From: an uncultured Ruminococcus sp.
GTDB taxonomy: Bacteria; Bacillota; Clostridia; Oscillospirales; Ruminococcaceae
DNA length: 64,000 nt
Assembly (NCBI GenBank): GCA_946413815.1
Contig: CAMKMD010000004.1
Location: 45,788 to 109,787 of the forward strand
Direction of reading: 5' to 3'
Shown: piece by piece, positions 15,607-25,019 of the stretch
Layout of the letters: every line of letters starts with the position of its first letter
How positions within the stretch are numbered: position 1 is the stretch's first letter
Program-made: the position numbers and the translations under genes
Notes under the pieces: model-generated
Databases searched by the model: none
What the model was told of the DNA's origin: nothing
What the model saw: only the letters and a program-made list of their open reading frames with translations

Positions 15607-16359
15607 TCATCTTTTTCCGGATACCAGCTTTATGAACTTCCTGTCGTTCATCTGCTCATTTGTCAGATACTCACCATTATAAAACAGCGCATAGTTAGTG
15701 ACCGGAGAAGGAGCGTTCTGAGCCTCCTCACGGCTTTTTATATGAACTGCTCGGAACGGGACACCAAGCTCCTCTGCTGTCTTTTCGACTATCGGTACGT
15801 ATTTTGCATTGAACGGACACTGATCAGTGTAATAGAGGACATACCCGTCCTCTGCGGTATGCGGATGTTTTGCACACTCCCTGAACTGCGGCGGCTGTGC
15901 TTCACCGTCAAAGGGAAGGTACCAGAGCTGTATACCGTTGTCAGCCTCGTCGCAGACAGAAAAGCCCTTGTATTTCAGAAACCCGGGGTCAGCAAGAAAG
16001 GGCTTCTTCTTCGCTGAGGAAAGGATGCAGAGTCCACTCTTTTCCTTAGCCCTGCTGTCTTCAGTGCAGGCATCCAGCAGGTCGCTTGAATAGCCGTGCC
16101 CTTTCAGTGAACCTGATACCCACAGACAGTCGATGAACATATATCCGTCTGCAGAGACAGGGTTCCAGGCGTACTCAGCCGGGATATATTCGATAAAGCA
16201 TTTGCCGCGTTCCGTGCTTCTGAGAAAGACGAGCCCCTCGTCAAAGCGGTCCCTGAGCCATGCCTTCTTTGAAGATACCTGTATATCATTGTTGTTTGAT
16301 ATGGCACAGCATATGTGTTCGCTGTCTATATTTTCCTTTGTGATTCTTATATACTCCAT
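15607..16359 (-). CDS. GNAT acetyltransferase with YoaP-like C-terminal domain
   Basis: 250 residues. The N-terminal part is a GNAT-type acetyltransferase fold: IDCLWVSGSLKGHGYSSDLLDAC contains the acetyl-CoA pyrophosphate loop (family V-x-x-x-x-Q/R-G-x-G-x-[GA]). The C-terminal ~75 residues (GYVLYYTDQCPFNAKYVPIVEKTAEELG...) match the thioredoxin-like YoaP domain usually fused to this GNAT subgroup. The substrate is unknown. The start at 16359 has AAGGAGG at the right distance; an upstream in-frame start lacks one. It is monocistronic. Confidence 0.82.
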   Translation of the reverse strand: MEYIRITKENIDSEHICCAISNNNDIQVSSKKAWLRDRFDEGLVFLRSTERGKCFIEYIPAEYAWNPVSADGYMFIDCLWVSGSLKGHGYSSDLLDACTEDSRAKEKSGLCILSSAKKKPFLADPGFLKYKGFSVCDEADNGIQLWYLPFDGEAQPPQFRECAKHPHTAEDGYVLYYTDQCPFNAKYVPIVEKTAEELGVPFRAVHIKSREEAQNAPSPVTNYALFYNGEYLTNEQMNDRKFIKLVSGKR

Positions 16360-16461
16360 AGCTGTCCTCCTTATGATCATACCTGGATTATACCACAGAT
16401 GCACCGGAAAGTCAATCCTGTGCAACTGACAGTTGCTCGTGACTGTTTTTCGGTATAAGGA

Positions 16462-16497
16462 AAAGCCTGTACTCAGCTGCTGCCGGGTACAGGCTTT
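16462..16497 (-). terminator. Terminator of the CotH-dockerin gene
   Basis: AAAGCCTGTAC and GTACAGGCTTT form an 11-bp stem with a 14-base loop. On the minus strand it ends in TTTTCC, nine bases after the stop codon. Confidence 0.85.
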
Positions 16498-16505
16498 GTG
16501 TCTTG

Positions 16506-19500
16506 TCAGAAGGAGCTTATCTCTCCCATGATGAATTTCTGGAGGAGGTTCAGGTCTTCTGCGGTGACTGCATCATCACCGTTGAGGTCGGCTGCACCAA
16601 AGTGCTTTGCGCCGCCGTCAATGACTATCCTTCTCATCTCACAGAGGTCGTATACATCAACGTACCTGTCGCTGTTCACATCACCGGGGATGCATTCCTC
16701 GGTGCGGCTGTCAAGTCTCCACCAGTTTACGTTGAAGAGGTATCCCTCGCCGCCCCTGAATACAAAGTACAGGTCGTGCTTTCCGTCTGTCTTGTCGATA
16801 TTGCAGGTCTGTGTGTTCCAGGTCTGCCAGCCGCCGGAGGGTTTTATGTCCATCTTTCCGATCAGCTTTCCGTCGGGCTTGTCTATATGGATCTCAAGTG
16901 AGGCCTTTGCGCCGTCTGTACCTATGCGGAAATCTATCTTCCCTGCATTCGTCAGGTCAACGTTCTTGAAACCGATATACTCATCATTTTCTATGTATGC
17001 TACATCGAGTCCGCCCTCGGAGCAGTTCTCTGTGTCAGTTCCGGAATTGTAGTCAAAGGTCTCAGCTTCGGTGATTATGCCGCTCTTCTTTGTCACAGGT
17101 TTCGCCGGTGCAGCAGCAGGCTTTGTGGCAGCGGGTGCCTTTGAAGCTGTGGTTGCCGTAGTCCTGGGTACAGCTGTTGCAGCAGGGGCTTTGGTAGCAG
17201 CCGCCTTTGTAGTGGTCGCAGCAGGTGCCTTTGTGGCTGCGGAGGTAGTCACAGCCGGAGCAGCTGTCTGACCGTTGTAAAGTGCCTGTATCCTTGCATC
17301 TCCTTCAAGTCTTACAGTTACCTGAGCAGAGGTCTCGCTGCCTGATACTATCTTTGCACCGCTGATGCTCCACTTTGTGAACTTGCTGCCGTCGGCGGGA
17401 GCCGCCTTTATGGTTATATCATAATCGCTGTGGTAATTGCCGTTCCAGCTGCTGATATTTCCGAGGTCGAGCGTGTTGAGCACGATGTTGCCGCAGTCTG
17501 CGGAATTGACGACAGTGAGGCTGCAGGGCTCTGAGGAGAGCTTTGCAGCTGACCTTGTGGTGCGCTCTGCATACTGATAGCGCTTGTTGTAGAACTCAGT
17601 GACTGTGTTTATCTCGCCCTCAAAGCGCCTTATGCCGTTATCACCGGAAAGGGTTCCGGAATGGAAGCGTGCATAGGTATCAGCCACCTGCTGTCTGAAA
17701 TTATCCTTGTAGCTGTTTATGACAGCGCTCGTTCTGTCTGGTGCGAAATTATAGTTTGCAAGGTCCATCATGGTCCTTGCAAATCTCAGCCTGAATTCTT
17801 CGTATTCAAGGAGCTTCGTGAAGACCTTTGCAAGCCGGCTGCTGCTCTGACGGATTCGTCTGAAGCAGTCTGCTGAGTAGGATTTATCCTCGCTGCCGTA
17901 GAGCCCCTGTCCGGATTCTGTATCAAAGAGTATCATTCTCCATTTTCCGTCTGCATAAGGATTTGATTCATCTATGATACCGGAGCGCCATGCGCTGTAG
18001 TTGTTCTGCGGCCAGTCTGCATTGGCCCAGTATATCTGAGCAGCAAAGTAGTCGATGAAGCACTGTATATCTACCTTATTGCAGAATTCTTCGTAGGAGA
18101 CAGTACCGTTTGCAGTGTGCTCGCAGAGTTCATCCCAGTCGCTGAGGTCGCTGTCAGTGCCTTCTTCAAGCTCGCCGTTCTCTATCATGGCGATACCGCT
18201 CTTGTCAACGCCGTAATGGTCGCTGATAAAGCTCTTGTTTATCTTCTCCATCATCTGATAGATGCCCCAGAACTCGCCGTCGATGAATACGATACACTCA
18301 GATACCGCCTGATGGGCGAAGGCTCTGTCGGCAGCAAGAGTCTGGTTGATGCTGTCACGGAAGAAAGCGGAGGTATTGTCATTACCGCCGTTCCTGAGAA
18401 CGACACCGTCAAACTTCTTTATTGCCTTTCCGTTCTTTGCCTTCACGGCAGTGCCGGAGAAGAAATCGTAATCGAACTCTGCGACGCCGTAATCCTTGCG
18501 GGTATAGACATTGAAACTCTTCTGTGCCAGGGCTCTTGAGAAAGCGCCCTTGATACGGATGCCCACATTCTGCTCGAACTTCTTTTCTCCGTTCTCGAAG
18601 AGTGTAAAGATTGCCGGCCGTTCCCATTCTCTGCCGCTGTTCTTGTAATTTGCCGTGATATCCCAGGAATTGCCGCCTCTCTTTCCGCTCCTCCTGTACT
18701 CCTCGTAGGTATTTCCGAGGCAGTAGATTCCTTTTTCATTGTCGAAGAGGTTTGCGGGATCGGTAACAAGAGAAACTACCTTCATCTTCTTGTAGTAGCC
18801 TGAATCAGTGCTGCCTGTGAAGAAGGTCTTTGTTACGCTGTCACTCACAACACCGTTTTTGTCAACTGCCACAGCACGTATGACAGCTGCCTTGTCCACA
18901 TTTCCGCGGGGCTTTTCTGCGCCGTCGGGGACTATGTCGGTGCGTGCGCTCAGACGGTTCTCTGTTTCCGTCATGTCACTGATGGTTATAGGAGCGGTGT
19001 ATTCTGATGACTCGGTTGTGGGGTCACTGCCGTCAGTTGTGTAGTATACAGTGCAGCCTTCATCAGCAGAGAGAGAGAGTTCAAAGCTGCTGCCGTAGAA
19101 ACCGCTGTCGTGTGAGAAGACAGGCTGATGTACGGCGCTGCTCCCTTCCGGTGCGGTATTCTTTGCGTTAGGTGTGCAGCTGAGAGTATAGAACTGTCCG
19201 CTGCCATCGGGATATTGTCCGTAGGAGGTATCGGCCGCAAGTGCGCCGAAGGTCACGGTTTGTACTGTTTTGCCGTCTGCATCGGTAAGGGTAAGGGTCT
19301 CTCCCGATGCCGACAGGCCGAAGGGTACTGCGGAGCTGTCAGTCTTTGCAGCCTCCTTGTCGCAGGTCACAACGAGATGTCCATTAGCACCTATGATCGT
19401 TCCCTCAGGGAATACGTAAAGGCGGGGTTCGCTTTCCTTGTCCGAAAGGCTCCAGCCTGATATGTTTCTGTCTGTATCACCATTGTTGTAAAACTCTATC

Positions 19501-19673
19501 CAGTCATAAATATTTCCGTCAGGTGCAGGGTAGGAACTGTTCTTTGCACAGATCTCGTTAATGGTGATCTGTGAAGCAGTCTCTGCGTTTGCAGGGAGAT
19601 ATGATGCGCTCTGCATGAGAATGCTGAGGCACATTACACCTGCAACAGTGCGTTTAATGGTAAGATTCTTCAA
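16506..19673 (-). CDS. Secreted LTD-CotH kinase-CBM6/35-like-dockerin protein
   Basis: 1055 residues. Signal peptide to about 30; lamin-tail domain (ITINEICAKNSS...WIEFYNNGD, about 35-150); a chitobiase-like YYTTDGSDPT segment near 215; a CotH domain (about 295-690) with GIRIKGAFSRALAQKSF, VVLRNGGNDN, FIDGEFWGIYQMMEKIN and LFDTESG; an Ala/Thr/Pro/Lys linker; a CBM6/35-like domain (ITEAETFDYNSG...NVNWWRLD); and a dockerin (PGDVNSDRYVDVYD, ADLNGDDAVTAED). CotH proteins are atypical protein kinases in Bacillus spore coats, and dockerin-linked CotH proteins are known in Ruminococcus cellulosomes. The start codon is TTG at 19673 behind AGGAGG; no ATG is suitably placed. Confidence 0.9.
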   Translation of the reverse strand: MKNLTIKRTVAGVMCLSILMQSASYLPANAETASQITINEICAKNSSYPAPDGNIYDWIEFYNNGDTDRNISGWSLSDKESEPRLYVFPEGTIIGANGHLVVTCDKEAAKTDSSAVPFGLSASGETLTLTDADGKTVQTVTFGALAADTSYGQYPDGSGQFYTLSCTPNAKNTAPEGSSAVHQPVFSHDSGFYGSSFELSLSADEGCTVYYTTDGSDPTTESSEYTAPITISDMTETENRLSARTDIVPDGAEKPRGNVDKAAVIRAVAVDKNGVVSDSVTKTFFTGSTDSGYYKKMKVVSLVTDPANLFDNEKGIYCLGNTYEEYRRSGKRGGNSWDITANYKNSGREWERPAIFTLFENGEKKFEQNVGIRIKGAFSRALAQKSFNVYTRKDYGVAEFDYDFFSGTAVKAKNGKAIKKFDGVVLRNGGNDNTSAFFRDSINQTLAADRAFAHQAVSECIVFIDGEFWGIYQMMEKINKSFISDHYGVDKSGIAMIENGELEEGTDSDLSDWDELCEHTANGTVSYEEFCNKVDIQCFIDYFAAQIYWANADWPQNNYSAWRSGIIDESNPYADGKWRMILFDTESGQGLYGSEDKSYSADCFRRIRQSSSRLAKVFTKLLEYEEFRLRFARTMMDLANYNFAPDRTSAVINSYKDNFRQQVADTYARFHSGTLSGDNGIRRFEGEINTVTEFYNKRYQYAERTTRSAAKLSSEPCSLTVVNSADCGNIVLNTLDLGNISSWNGNYHSDYDITIKAAPADGSKFTKWSISGAKIVSGSETSAQVTVRLEGDARIQALYNGQTAAPAVTTSAATKAPAATTTKAAATKAPAATAVPRTTATTASKAPAATKPAAAPAKPVTKKSGIITEAETFDYNSGTDTENCSEGGLDVAYIENDEYIGFKNVDLTNAGKIDFRIGTDGAKASLEIHIDKPDGKLIGKMDIKPSGGWQTWNTQTCNIDKTDGKHDLYFVFRGGEGYLFNVNWWRLDSRTEECIPGDVNSDRYVDVYDLCEMRRIVIDGGAKHFGAADLNGDDAVTAEDLNLLQKFIMGEISSF

Positions 19674-19746
19674 GGTAGCCTCCTGATTGTAGAATATTTG
19701 ATTAACAGATAAGCTTTGACATCATGTATTTATCTCAATCTTAAGT

Positions 19747-19776
19747 ATTATAACATGTTTATATATATGATTTCAA
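19747..19776 (-). promoter_or_regulatory. Promoter of the CotH-dockerin gene
   Basis: Reading the minus strand: TTGAAA, an 18-base spacer, TATAAT. The leader to the TTG start is about 65 bases. Confidence 0.6.
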
Positions 19777-19916
19777 GACTTTATGTATAAAACTTAATGC
19801 TTATTGTTTCATTTTTATCTTATTACAGAAAATGCCTTAACACATCATCGAAGTTTTGTATATATTTGCACTAATAATACGATGAGTATATATTAGCTGC
19901 TGAAGAATATGAAAAA

Positions 19917-19947
19917 GCACCTCCGGAGCATATTGTTCCGGAGGTGC
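19917..19947 (-). terminator. Terminator of the LRR-Big2-dockerin gene
   Basis: Perfect 11-bp stem (GCACCTCCGGA and TCCGGAGGTGC) with a T-run on the minus strand, directly after the stop at 19954. The stretch from 19777 to 19916 shows nothing else. Confidence 0.9.
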
Positions 19948-19953
19948 CTTGTA

Positions 19954-22900
19954 TTACTTGCTTTCCTTTAAGAAGTCCCCGATGGGGATTATCTCCTCCT
20001 TGGGAGTTGTGGAGGTGTATGCGTAGTAGGAGAGAATGGAAGAAGCATCAACAGAATCTATCATTCCGTCGCCGTTAACATCTGCTGCCGCTTTTGCATT
20101 CTCGTCGAGATCAGTCGGCTGGTCCGTGGAGATATTGGCATAGTAGGTCAGCACGGCAGAAGCATCAACTGCATCGATGTTGCCGTCCCTGTTGACATCG
20201 CCGGGAGTGCAGAGTATAACGGGCTTTCTCACAGTTACGGTTACAGAAGCGGTCTTTCCGTCCGCCTCGCTGACCTCTATATTGGTCTCACCTGGTGCTA
20301 TGGCAGTGATGATGCCCTTATCACTCACCTTTGCTATGTTCTCATCGGATGACTTGAAGGCAGCCTTGTCTGCGCCTGTCTTTATGGAATAACTGTCACC
20401 TACAGCCATTGATATCACCTTCGGGCCTATGACAGTCTCTCCGTCAACAGGCTGGAATTCAAAGCTGTTTTCATCAGCGTAGGTATTGGATGATGAACCC
20501 TTGTAGCCGTGAACAGTGCCGCTGTATTCCTCGCTGAGTGCTTTGTCTGCGAATCCGGTTTCCTTTCCGTATACATATATATCGGGCTCGATGCCGTTAA
20601 AGGCATTTGCAGCTACAGATACAACACTGACTGGTATTTCTGCGTATTCAAGAGAGGTACAGTTGCGGAAGGCATTACTGTCAATGGTGGAAATATCCGG
20701 GCCAGAAATATTTACCTCCCTGAGGCCGGTCATATTTGAGAATGCGTTTTCCGGTATACGCTCACCGCCTGTGATGATTATCTTGGATATGCAGTAGGAG
20801 GAGAAATCTGATCCCTCGTTAGCCCAGTTCCAGTGTTCATCGTAGAAAAGATCAGTCACGGAGCGATCCGGATTCAGTTCACCGCCTGCCTTCGCAGCAG
20901 TTGCGTCTGTTGCTGCGTAGGGGAGGGTAAGGGTCTCCAGGGCGTTGCATTTCATAAGCATTGCTCTTCCCATAGAAGTAACCGAATCAGGTATCACAAG
21001 GGACCTTATGCCTGTACATCCCTGAAATGCAGAGCTTCCGATAGTTTCAAGCCTGTCAGGGAGATCAAAAACCTCCATGCCTGTGCAGTTCAGAAAGGCG
21101 GCAGTGCCTATGCTTTTCAGAGTTCCGGGGAACTTCAGTACTGTAAGTCCTTTGCAGTTATTGAAGGTATGGGAGCAGATCGAATTGATATTGCTTCCGC
21201 TCAGATCGATCTCTGTAACTGAGTCCATATGGGAGAAAGCGTAATCTGGTATCTTTTCTCCGCCTGTTATCGTCAGCTTTGTCAGCTTGTATCCCGAGAA
21301 ATCCACTCCGTCATTAGGGGTGTTCCAGTGTTCATCGTAGAAAAGGTCGGTCACCGACTGATCGGGACTGACATCGCCATCCGCTGTGCAGCATACAGCA
21401 TCCGTTGCAGCGTAGGGGAGGGTCAGCTCTGTAAGCTCTGTACAGCCCATAAGCATTGATCTTCCCATTGAGGTCACTGTGGCAGGGATGGTCAGGTTCT
21501 TTATGCCTGTACAGCCCCTGAATGCAAATCTGCCGATGGTCTCATATGAATCAGGCACCGTGGTTATCTCAAGCTTCTTGCAGTCAGCAAAGGCGCCTTC
21601 TCCAACTGTTCTGATCTTTCCGTTATCCGGAAGGGCAGTGATGGGCGTTTTGCTGTAGGAATAATCTCCTATAGCCGTGAGAGTCTCCGGCAGCTTTACG
21701 GTTACCAGTGATGTACAGTTATAGAAGGCATAGTTGTTTATGGAGGTGACAGAGGTCTTGCTGAGGTCTATCTCCTTTACACCTGTCATGCCTGCAAAGG
21801 CGTACGCAGGGATAACAGTACCGCCCTTGACTGTGATCTTTGAGAGCTTGTAGTCTTTGAAATCTGAGGCTTCGTTTGCCCAGTTCCAGTGTTCGTCATA
21901 GAAAAGGTCGGTAACAGAGCAGTCCGGATTGACATCTCCGCCTTCCTTCGCGCAGGAAGCAGCAACTGCGGCATAGGGGACAGTGAGCTTTGTTATTTCA
22001 GTACATCCCTGCAGAACAGATCTTCCGGTGGATACAAGGGAATCGGGGAACTCAAAGGCGGTAAGGCCGGTACAGTTCTCAAAGACAAAATCCGCAAGGG
22101 TTTCAAGGCCTTCCTTGATACCGAAATCCTTGACACCTGAGCAGTTCAGAAAGGCTCTGCTGCCGATGCTTTTTATGGTTGCGGGCAGTTTGATGTCTGT
22201 AAGACCGGTGCAGCCGGCAAAGGCGTATTCGCCGATGGCAGCCGCAGAAGTACCGCTGAGGTCGATCTCCTTAACGCCCTTCAGGTTGGAAAAGGCATAT
22301 GCAGGCACTCTTTCTCCGCCTGTGATGATGATCTTTGAGAGTTTGAAGGCTGTGGAATCAAAAGTATCATTGTCCCAGTCCCAGTGATCATCATAGAAAA
22401 GATCAGTGACTGAGTGGTCGGGATTGAGATCACCTTCTGCTGAGGTGCAGTCTTCCGATACACCAGCATAGGGAAGGGTAAGCTCAGTGATGCCAGTGCA
22501 GCCGCCCAGCATGGTTCTTCCCATGGCCTTTACGTTTCCGGGTATGGTAAGCTTTGTTACTCCTGTGAGACCTGAAAAGGCAAATCGTCCGATGGTCTCA
22601 ACACCGCTGCCGATGGTTATTGACTTTACAGCAGAGCAGCCGGAAAAAGCGCCGTCGCCTATGGTTGTGATGCCGTCGGGGATAATGATAGTGTTATCCT
22701 TCCCGCCTACAGATGAAAGGGCAGCGCAGCCGTTGAAAAGGTTTGCACCGATGCTGGTAATGACTTTATCCTTTGCCTTGTCTTCAAATACGGCTTTCTT
22801 TATGTTCAGACCGGCAAATGGTGAGCTGTTGAAGTCATCCATGCTGCCGAAGCCTCTGATCAGAACAGTGCCGTCAGTTGAAATGACCGCACTGATATTC

Positions 22901-23289
22901 TCACCGAGCTTTATGGCGCCGGCTGGTTCAGTTTCATCTTCAATGGCTTCTGTGGTGGTCACTGCTGTGGTCACTGTCGCAGTCGTTGCCGCTTTGGTTG
23001 TCGATGCAGCTGCTTTGGCAGTCGTTGATGATGCAGCCTTGGTTGATGCCGGTGCTGTTGTGGCAGCAGCTGCCTTGGTAGTTGCAGCAGCTTTGGTCGC
23101 TGCGGCTGTTGCCGGTGCGGTGGTAAAGGCTTTACCTTCTTCTGCCTGTACTATGACGTCAAGGATAAGGGCTGTATCTGCACCGTCAGCGTCTGAACGT
23201 GTCTTCAGCACGCATGCGGATGCAGCGCTGCCTGATGCCGAGGTGCAGATAGCTGCACTGAGCGCTCCTGCAATAATACGTTTGATCAT
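19954..23289 (-). CDS. Secreted modular BspA-like LRR protein with Big2 domain and dockerin
   Basis: 1111 residues. Signal peptide, then a Thr/Ala/Lys-rich linker (about 65-125), then an LRR_5/BspA region to about 935. The LRR region contains four to five copies of a ~130-residue supermodule. Each runs through GCTGI-x-x-LTIP and SMGR-x-ML repeats, a SVTDLFYDEHWNW insert that breaks the LRR pattern, and a KITITGGE-x-IPAYAFS repeat. A Big2-like domain (VISMAVGDSYSIKTG...VSVTVTV) and a C-terminal dockerin (PGDVNRDGNIDAVDAS and ADVNGDGMIDSVDASS) follow. The start at 23289 has AAGGAG upstream. A cellulosomal protein-binding or adhesin role is inferred; no catalytic domain is visible. Confidence 0.87.
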   Translation of the reverse strand: MIKRIIAGALSAAICTSASGSAASACVLKTRSDADGADTALILDVIVQAEEGKAFTTAPATAAATKAAATTKAAAATTAPASTKAASSTTAKAAASTTKAATTATVTTAVTTTEAIEDETEPAGAIKLGENISAVISTDGTVLIRGFGSMDDFNSSPFAGLNIKKAVFEDKAKDKVITSIGANLFNGCAALSSVGGKDNTIIIPDGITTIGDGAFSGCSAVKSITIGSGVETIGRFAFSGLTGVTKLTIPGNVKAMGRTMLGGCTGITELTLPYAGVSEDCTSAEGDLNPDHSVTDLFYDDHWDWDNDTFDSTAFKLSKIIITGGERVPAYAFSNLKGVKEIDLSGTSAAAIGEYAFAGCTGLTDIKLPATIKSIGSRAFLNCSGVKDFGIKEGLETLADFVFENCTGLTAFEFPDSLVSTGRSVLQGCTEITKLTVPYAAVAASCAKEGGDVNPDCSVTDLFYDEHWNWANEASDFKDYKLSKITVKGGTVIPAYAFAGMTGVKEIDLSKTSVTSINNYAFYNCTSLVTVKLPETLTAIGDYSYSKTPITALPDNGKIRTVGEGAFADCKKLEITTVPDSYETIGRFAFRGCTGIKNLTIPATVTSMGRSMLMGCTELTELTLPYAATDAVCCTADGDVSPDQSVTDLFYDEHWNTPNDGVDFSGYKLTKLTITGGEKIPDYAFSHMDSVTEIDLSGSNINSICSHTFNNCKGLTVLKFPGTLKSIGTAAFLNCTGMEVFDLPDRLETIGSSAFQGCTGIRSLVIPDSVTSMGRAMLMKCNALETLTLPYAATDATAAKAGGELNPDRSVTDLFYDEHWNWANEGSDFSSYCISKIIITGGERIPENAFSNMTGLREVNISGPDISTIDSNAFRNCTSLEYAEIPVSVVSVAANAFNGIEPDIYVYGKETGFADKALSEEYSGTVHGYKGSSSNTYADENSFEFQPVDGETVIGPKVISMAVGDSYSIKTGADKAAFKSSDENIAKVSDKGIITAIAPGETNIEVSEADGKTASVTVTVRKPVILCTPGDVNRDGNIDAVDASAVLTYYANISTDQPTDLDENAKAAADVNGDGMIDSVDASSILSYYAYTSTTPKEEIIPIGDFLKESK

Positions 23290-23344
23290 TTCACTTCTCC
23301 TTACATAATAGAATAACATTGGATAAATAATTCAATGTATGTAA

Positions 23345-23373
23345 ATTATACAGCATTCTATACCATTAGTCAA
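23345..23373 (-). promoter_or_regulatory. Promoter of the LRR-Big2-dockerin gene
   Basis: Reading the minus strand: TTGACT, a 17-base spacer, TATAAT. The predicted leader is about 50 bases. Confidence 0.75.
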
Positions 23374-23647
23374 TATAACGGTAAAAAGTCGGCAATTATT
23401 GAATGCTTTTCAGAGCTTCTGTTAACAGGGCTGAGGAGCATAATAATATGGAAGGTTGACAAGCAGCATGATATGTTGTATTTCATCATACACAGATGGA
23501 TGGCGCTCGTGCAGGGCTATTCCTTAAAGGCTTTCAGAAATAAACAACCTCGGATAACAGCTGCCCGTGATTTATGAAACGTTTATTGGTAAGGTTCCTT
23601 TAATGTATTCATTCCTTTATATGCCGGAAAATATTTTTTAAAACCCC
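23374..23647. other. Intergenic stretch with no gene seen
   Basis: An 80-codon frame (23335-23577) lacks a ribosome binding site and recognisable sequence. TTGACA occurs at 23456 but without a good -10 element. Nothing else was recognised. Confidence 0.55.
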
Positions 23648-23676
23648 TTGACAAAGTGTAACACTGATGATATAAT
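23648..23676 (+). promoter_or_regulatory. Full-consensus promoter of the GntR-ABC operon
   Basis: TTGACA at 23648-23653, a spacer of exactly 17 bases, TATAAT at 23671-23676. Such a strong promoter implies that repression sets expression, in line with the overlapping operator. Confidence 0.9.
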
Positions 23677-23700
23677 TGTATACATAGAGGTTATACAATT
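23674..23700 (+). promoter_or_regulatory. Inverted-repeat operator, probable GntR (YtrA-type) site
   Basis: AATTGTATA and TATACAATT are perfect 9-base arms separated by nine bases. They overlap the end of the -10 box and the start of transcription. GTATA-TATAC dyads of this sort are typical of YtrA-subfamily GntR repressors, and the regulator gene follows directly, so autorepression is the likely role. Confidence 0.8.
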
Positions 23701-23763
23701 CAGACTTTCCATATAGTTGCAAATGTATGGTCAGTTCTTTAACCGAAGGAGTGTACACTTAAT

Positions 23764-24141
23764 ATGAATATCAACATCAGCAATGCAAATGGTGAGCCTA
23801 TCTATCTTCAGATAGCTGACCAGATCAAGACGATGATACTTGAGGGAAAGCTGAGGGAGGGCGAAGCTCTGCCTTCTATGCGTATCCTTGCGACGGAGCT
23901 GCGCATCAGCTTCATGACTACCAAGCGTGCCTATGAGGAGCTTGAACGTGACGGCTTCATAGAGTCATATACAGGCAGGGGTTCATTTGTAAAGGCACAG
24001 AACCTTGAACTGTTCCGTGAGGAGCAGATAAAGCGTATCGAGGCACTGCTCGCAGAGGCCGGAGATACGGCGCGCAAGGCGGGTATCACGATGGATGAGC
24101 TTCACGAACTGCTTGACCTTGTTAACGGAGGGGATCAGTAA
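23764..24141 (+). CDS. YtrA-subfamily GntR transcriptional regulator
   Basis: 125 residues. The N-terminal winged helix carries the GntR signature: PIYLQIADQIKTMILEGKLREGEALPSMRILATELRIS with TTKRAYEELERDGFIESYTGRGSFV. Only about 50 C-terminal residues follow, the short dimerisation tail that defines the YtrA group. These regulators usually repress their own operon with ABC exporter genes and respond to cell-envelope-active antibiotics or peptides. Its stop overlaps the ATPase start (TAATG). Confidence 0.92.
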   Translation: MNINISNANGEPIYLQIADQIKTMILEGKLREGEALPSMRILATELRISFMTTKRAYEELERDGFIESYTGRGSFVKAQNLELFREEQIKRIEALLAEAGDTARKAGITMDELHELLDLVNGGDQ

Positions 24142-25019
24142 TGACTGATTATGAGAATGCTGTTGAGATCAGCGGCGTTACAAAGAAATATGACGGATTC
24201 ACACTTGATAATATAAGCTTTACAATACCCAAGGGGTGTATAATGGGATTCATCGGACAGAACGGAGCGGGAAAGACTACTACTATCCGCAGTATGCTGC
24301 ATATCACAGATATCGACAGCGGCGTGATAAAACTCCTCGGACTTGATCATGTAAAGGACGAGACGGAGATAAAAAAGCGCATCGCCGTAGTATTCGATGA
24401 GCTTCCGTTCCATGACATCTTCACAGTAAAGGATATGTCCCGGATATTCAAGGGTATGTATCCGGAGTGGGACGAAGAGACCTATATGAAGTATACAGAG
24501 CGTTTCGGGCTTCCTATGAAAAAGAAGATAGGCAAATTCTCAAAGGGCATGAAGATGAAGCTGCAGATAGCCTGTGCTCTTTCTCACAATGCGGAGCTTC
24601 TTGTAATGGACGAGGCTACAACAGGCCTTGACCCTGTGGTGCGTGATGAGATACTTCATATATTCATGGAGTACCTTCAGGATGGCGAGCGTTCCATACT
24701 CATGTCATCGCATATCACCTCCGATCTTGAAAAGATCGCCGATATGGTCACCTTTATCGACAGGGGCAGGATACTGCTTTCAGGCTACAAGGATGAGCTG
24801 ATCGAGAAGCACGGCATACTCAAATGCGACAAGGAAAAGCTTTCAGAGATAGATGCAGAGGATATCGTAAGCATCCGCACGAACAGCTTCGGAGCTGAGG
24901 TTATGATAAAGGACCGTGAAAGCGCTTCCTGCAAATACAGAGAAGCTGTTATCGATCCTGCTACTCTTGATGACATTATGCTGTACTATGTACACAGAGA
25001 CGCAAAGGAGTGGTCATAA
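24141..25019 (+). CDS. ABC transporter ATPase (BcrA/YtrB type)
   Basis: 292 residues. Walker A GQNGAGKTT near residue 40, signature FSKGMKMKLQIACALSH, Walker B LLVMDEATTGLD, and the switch His in MSSHITSDLEK. The long C-terminal segment after about residue 215 is usual for ABC-2 exporter ATPases. It should power the two following permeases. The start is coupled to the gntR stop and the stop to the next gene. Confidence 0.93.
   Translation: MTDYENAVEISGVTKKYDGFTLDNISFTIPKGCIMGFIGQNGAGKTTTIRSMLHITDIDSGVIKLLGLDHVKDETEIKKRIAVVFDELPFHDIFTVKDMSRIFKGMYPEWDEETYMKYTERFGLPMKKKIGKFSKGMKMKLQIACALSHNAELLVMDEATTGLDPVVRDEILHIFMEYLQDGERSILMSSHITSDLEKIADMVTFIDRGRILLSGYKDELIEKHGILKCDKEKLSEIDAEDIVSIRTNSFGAEVMIKDRESASCKYREAVIDPATLDDIMLYYVHRDAKEWS

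Noticed and set aside
22487..23308. A 273-codon plus-strand frame rich in Val/Ala
   Set aside because: It is the complement of the Thr/Ala-rich linker and LRR region of the dockerin protein; low-complexity linkers produce such frames.
23335..23577. An 80-codon frame upstream of the gntR gene
   Set aside because: No ribosome binding site, no family resemblance, and it overlaps the promoter of the divergent LRR gene.
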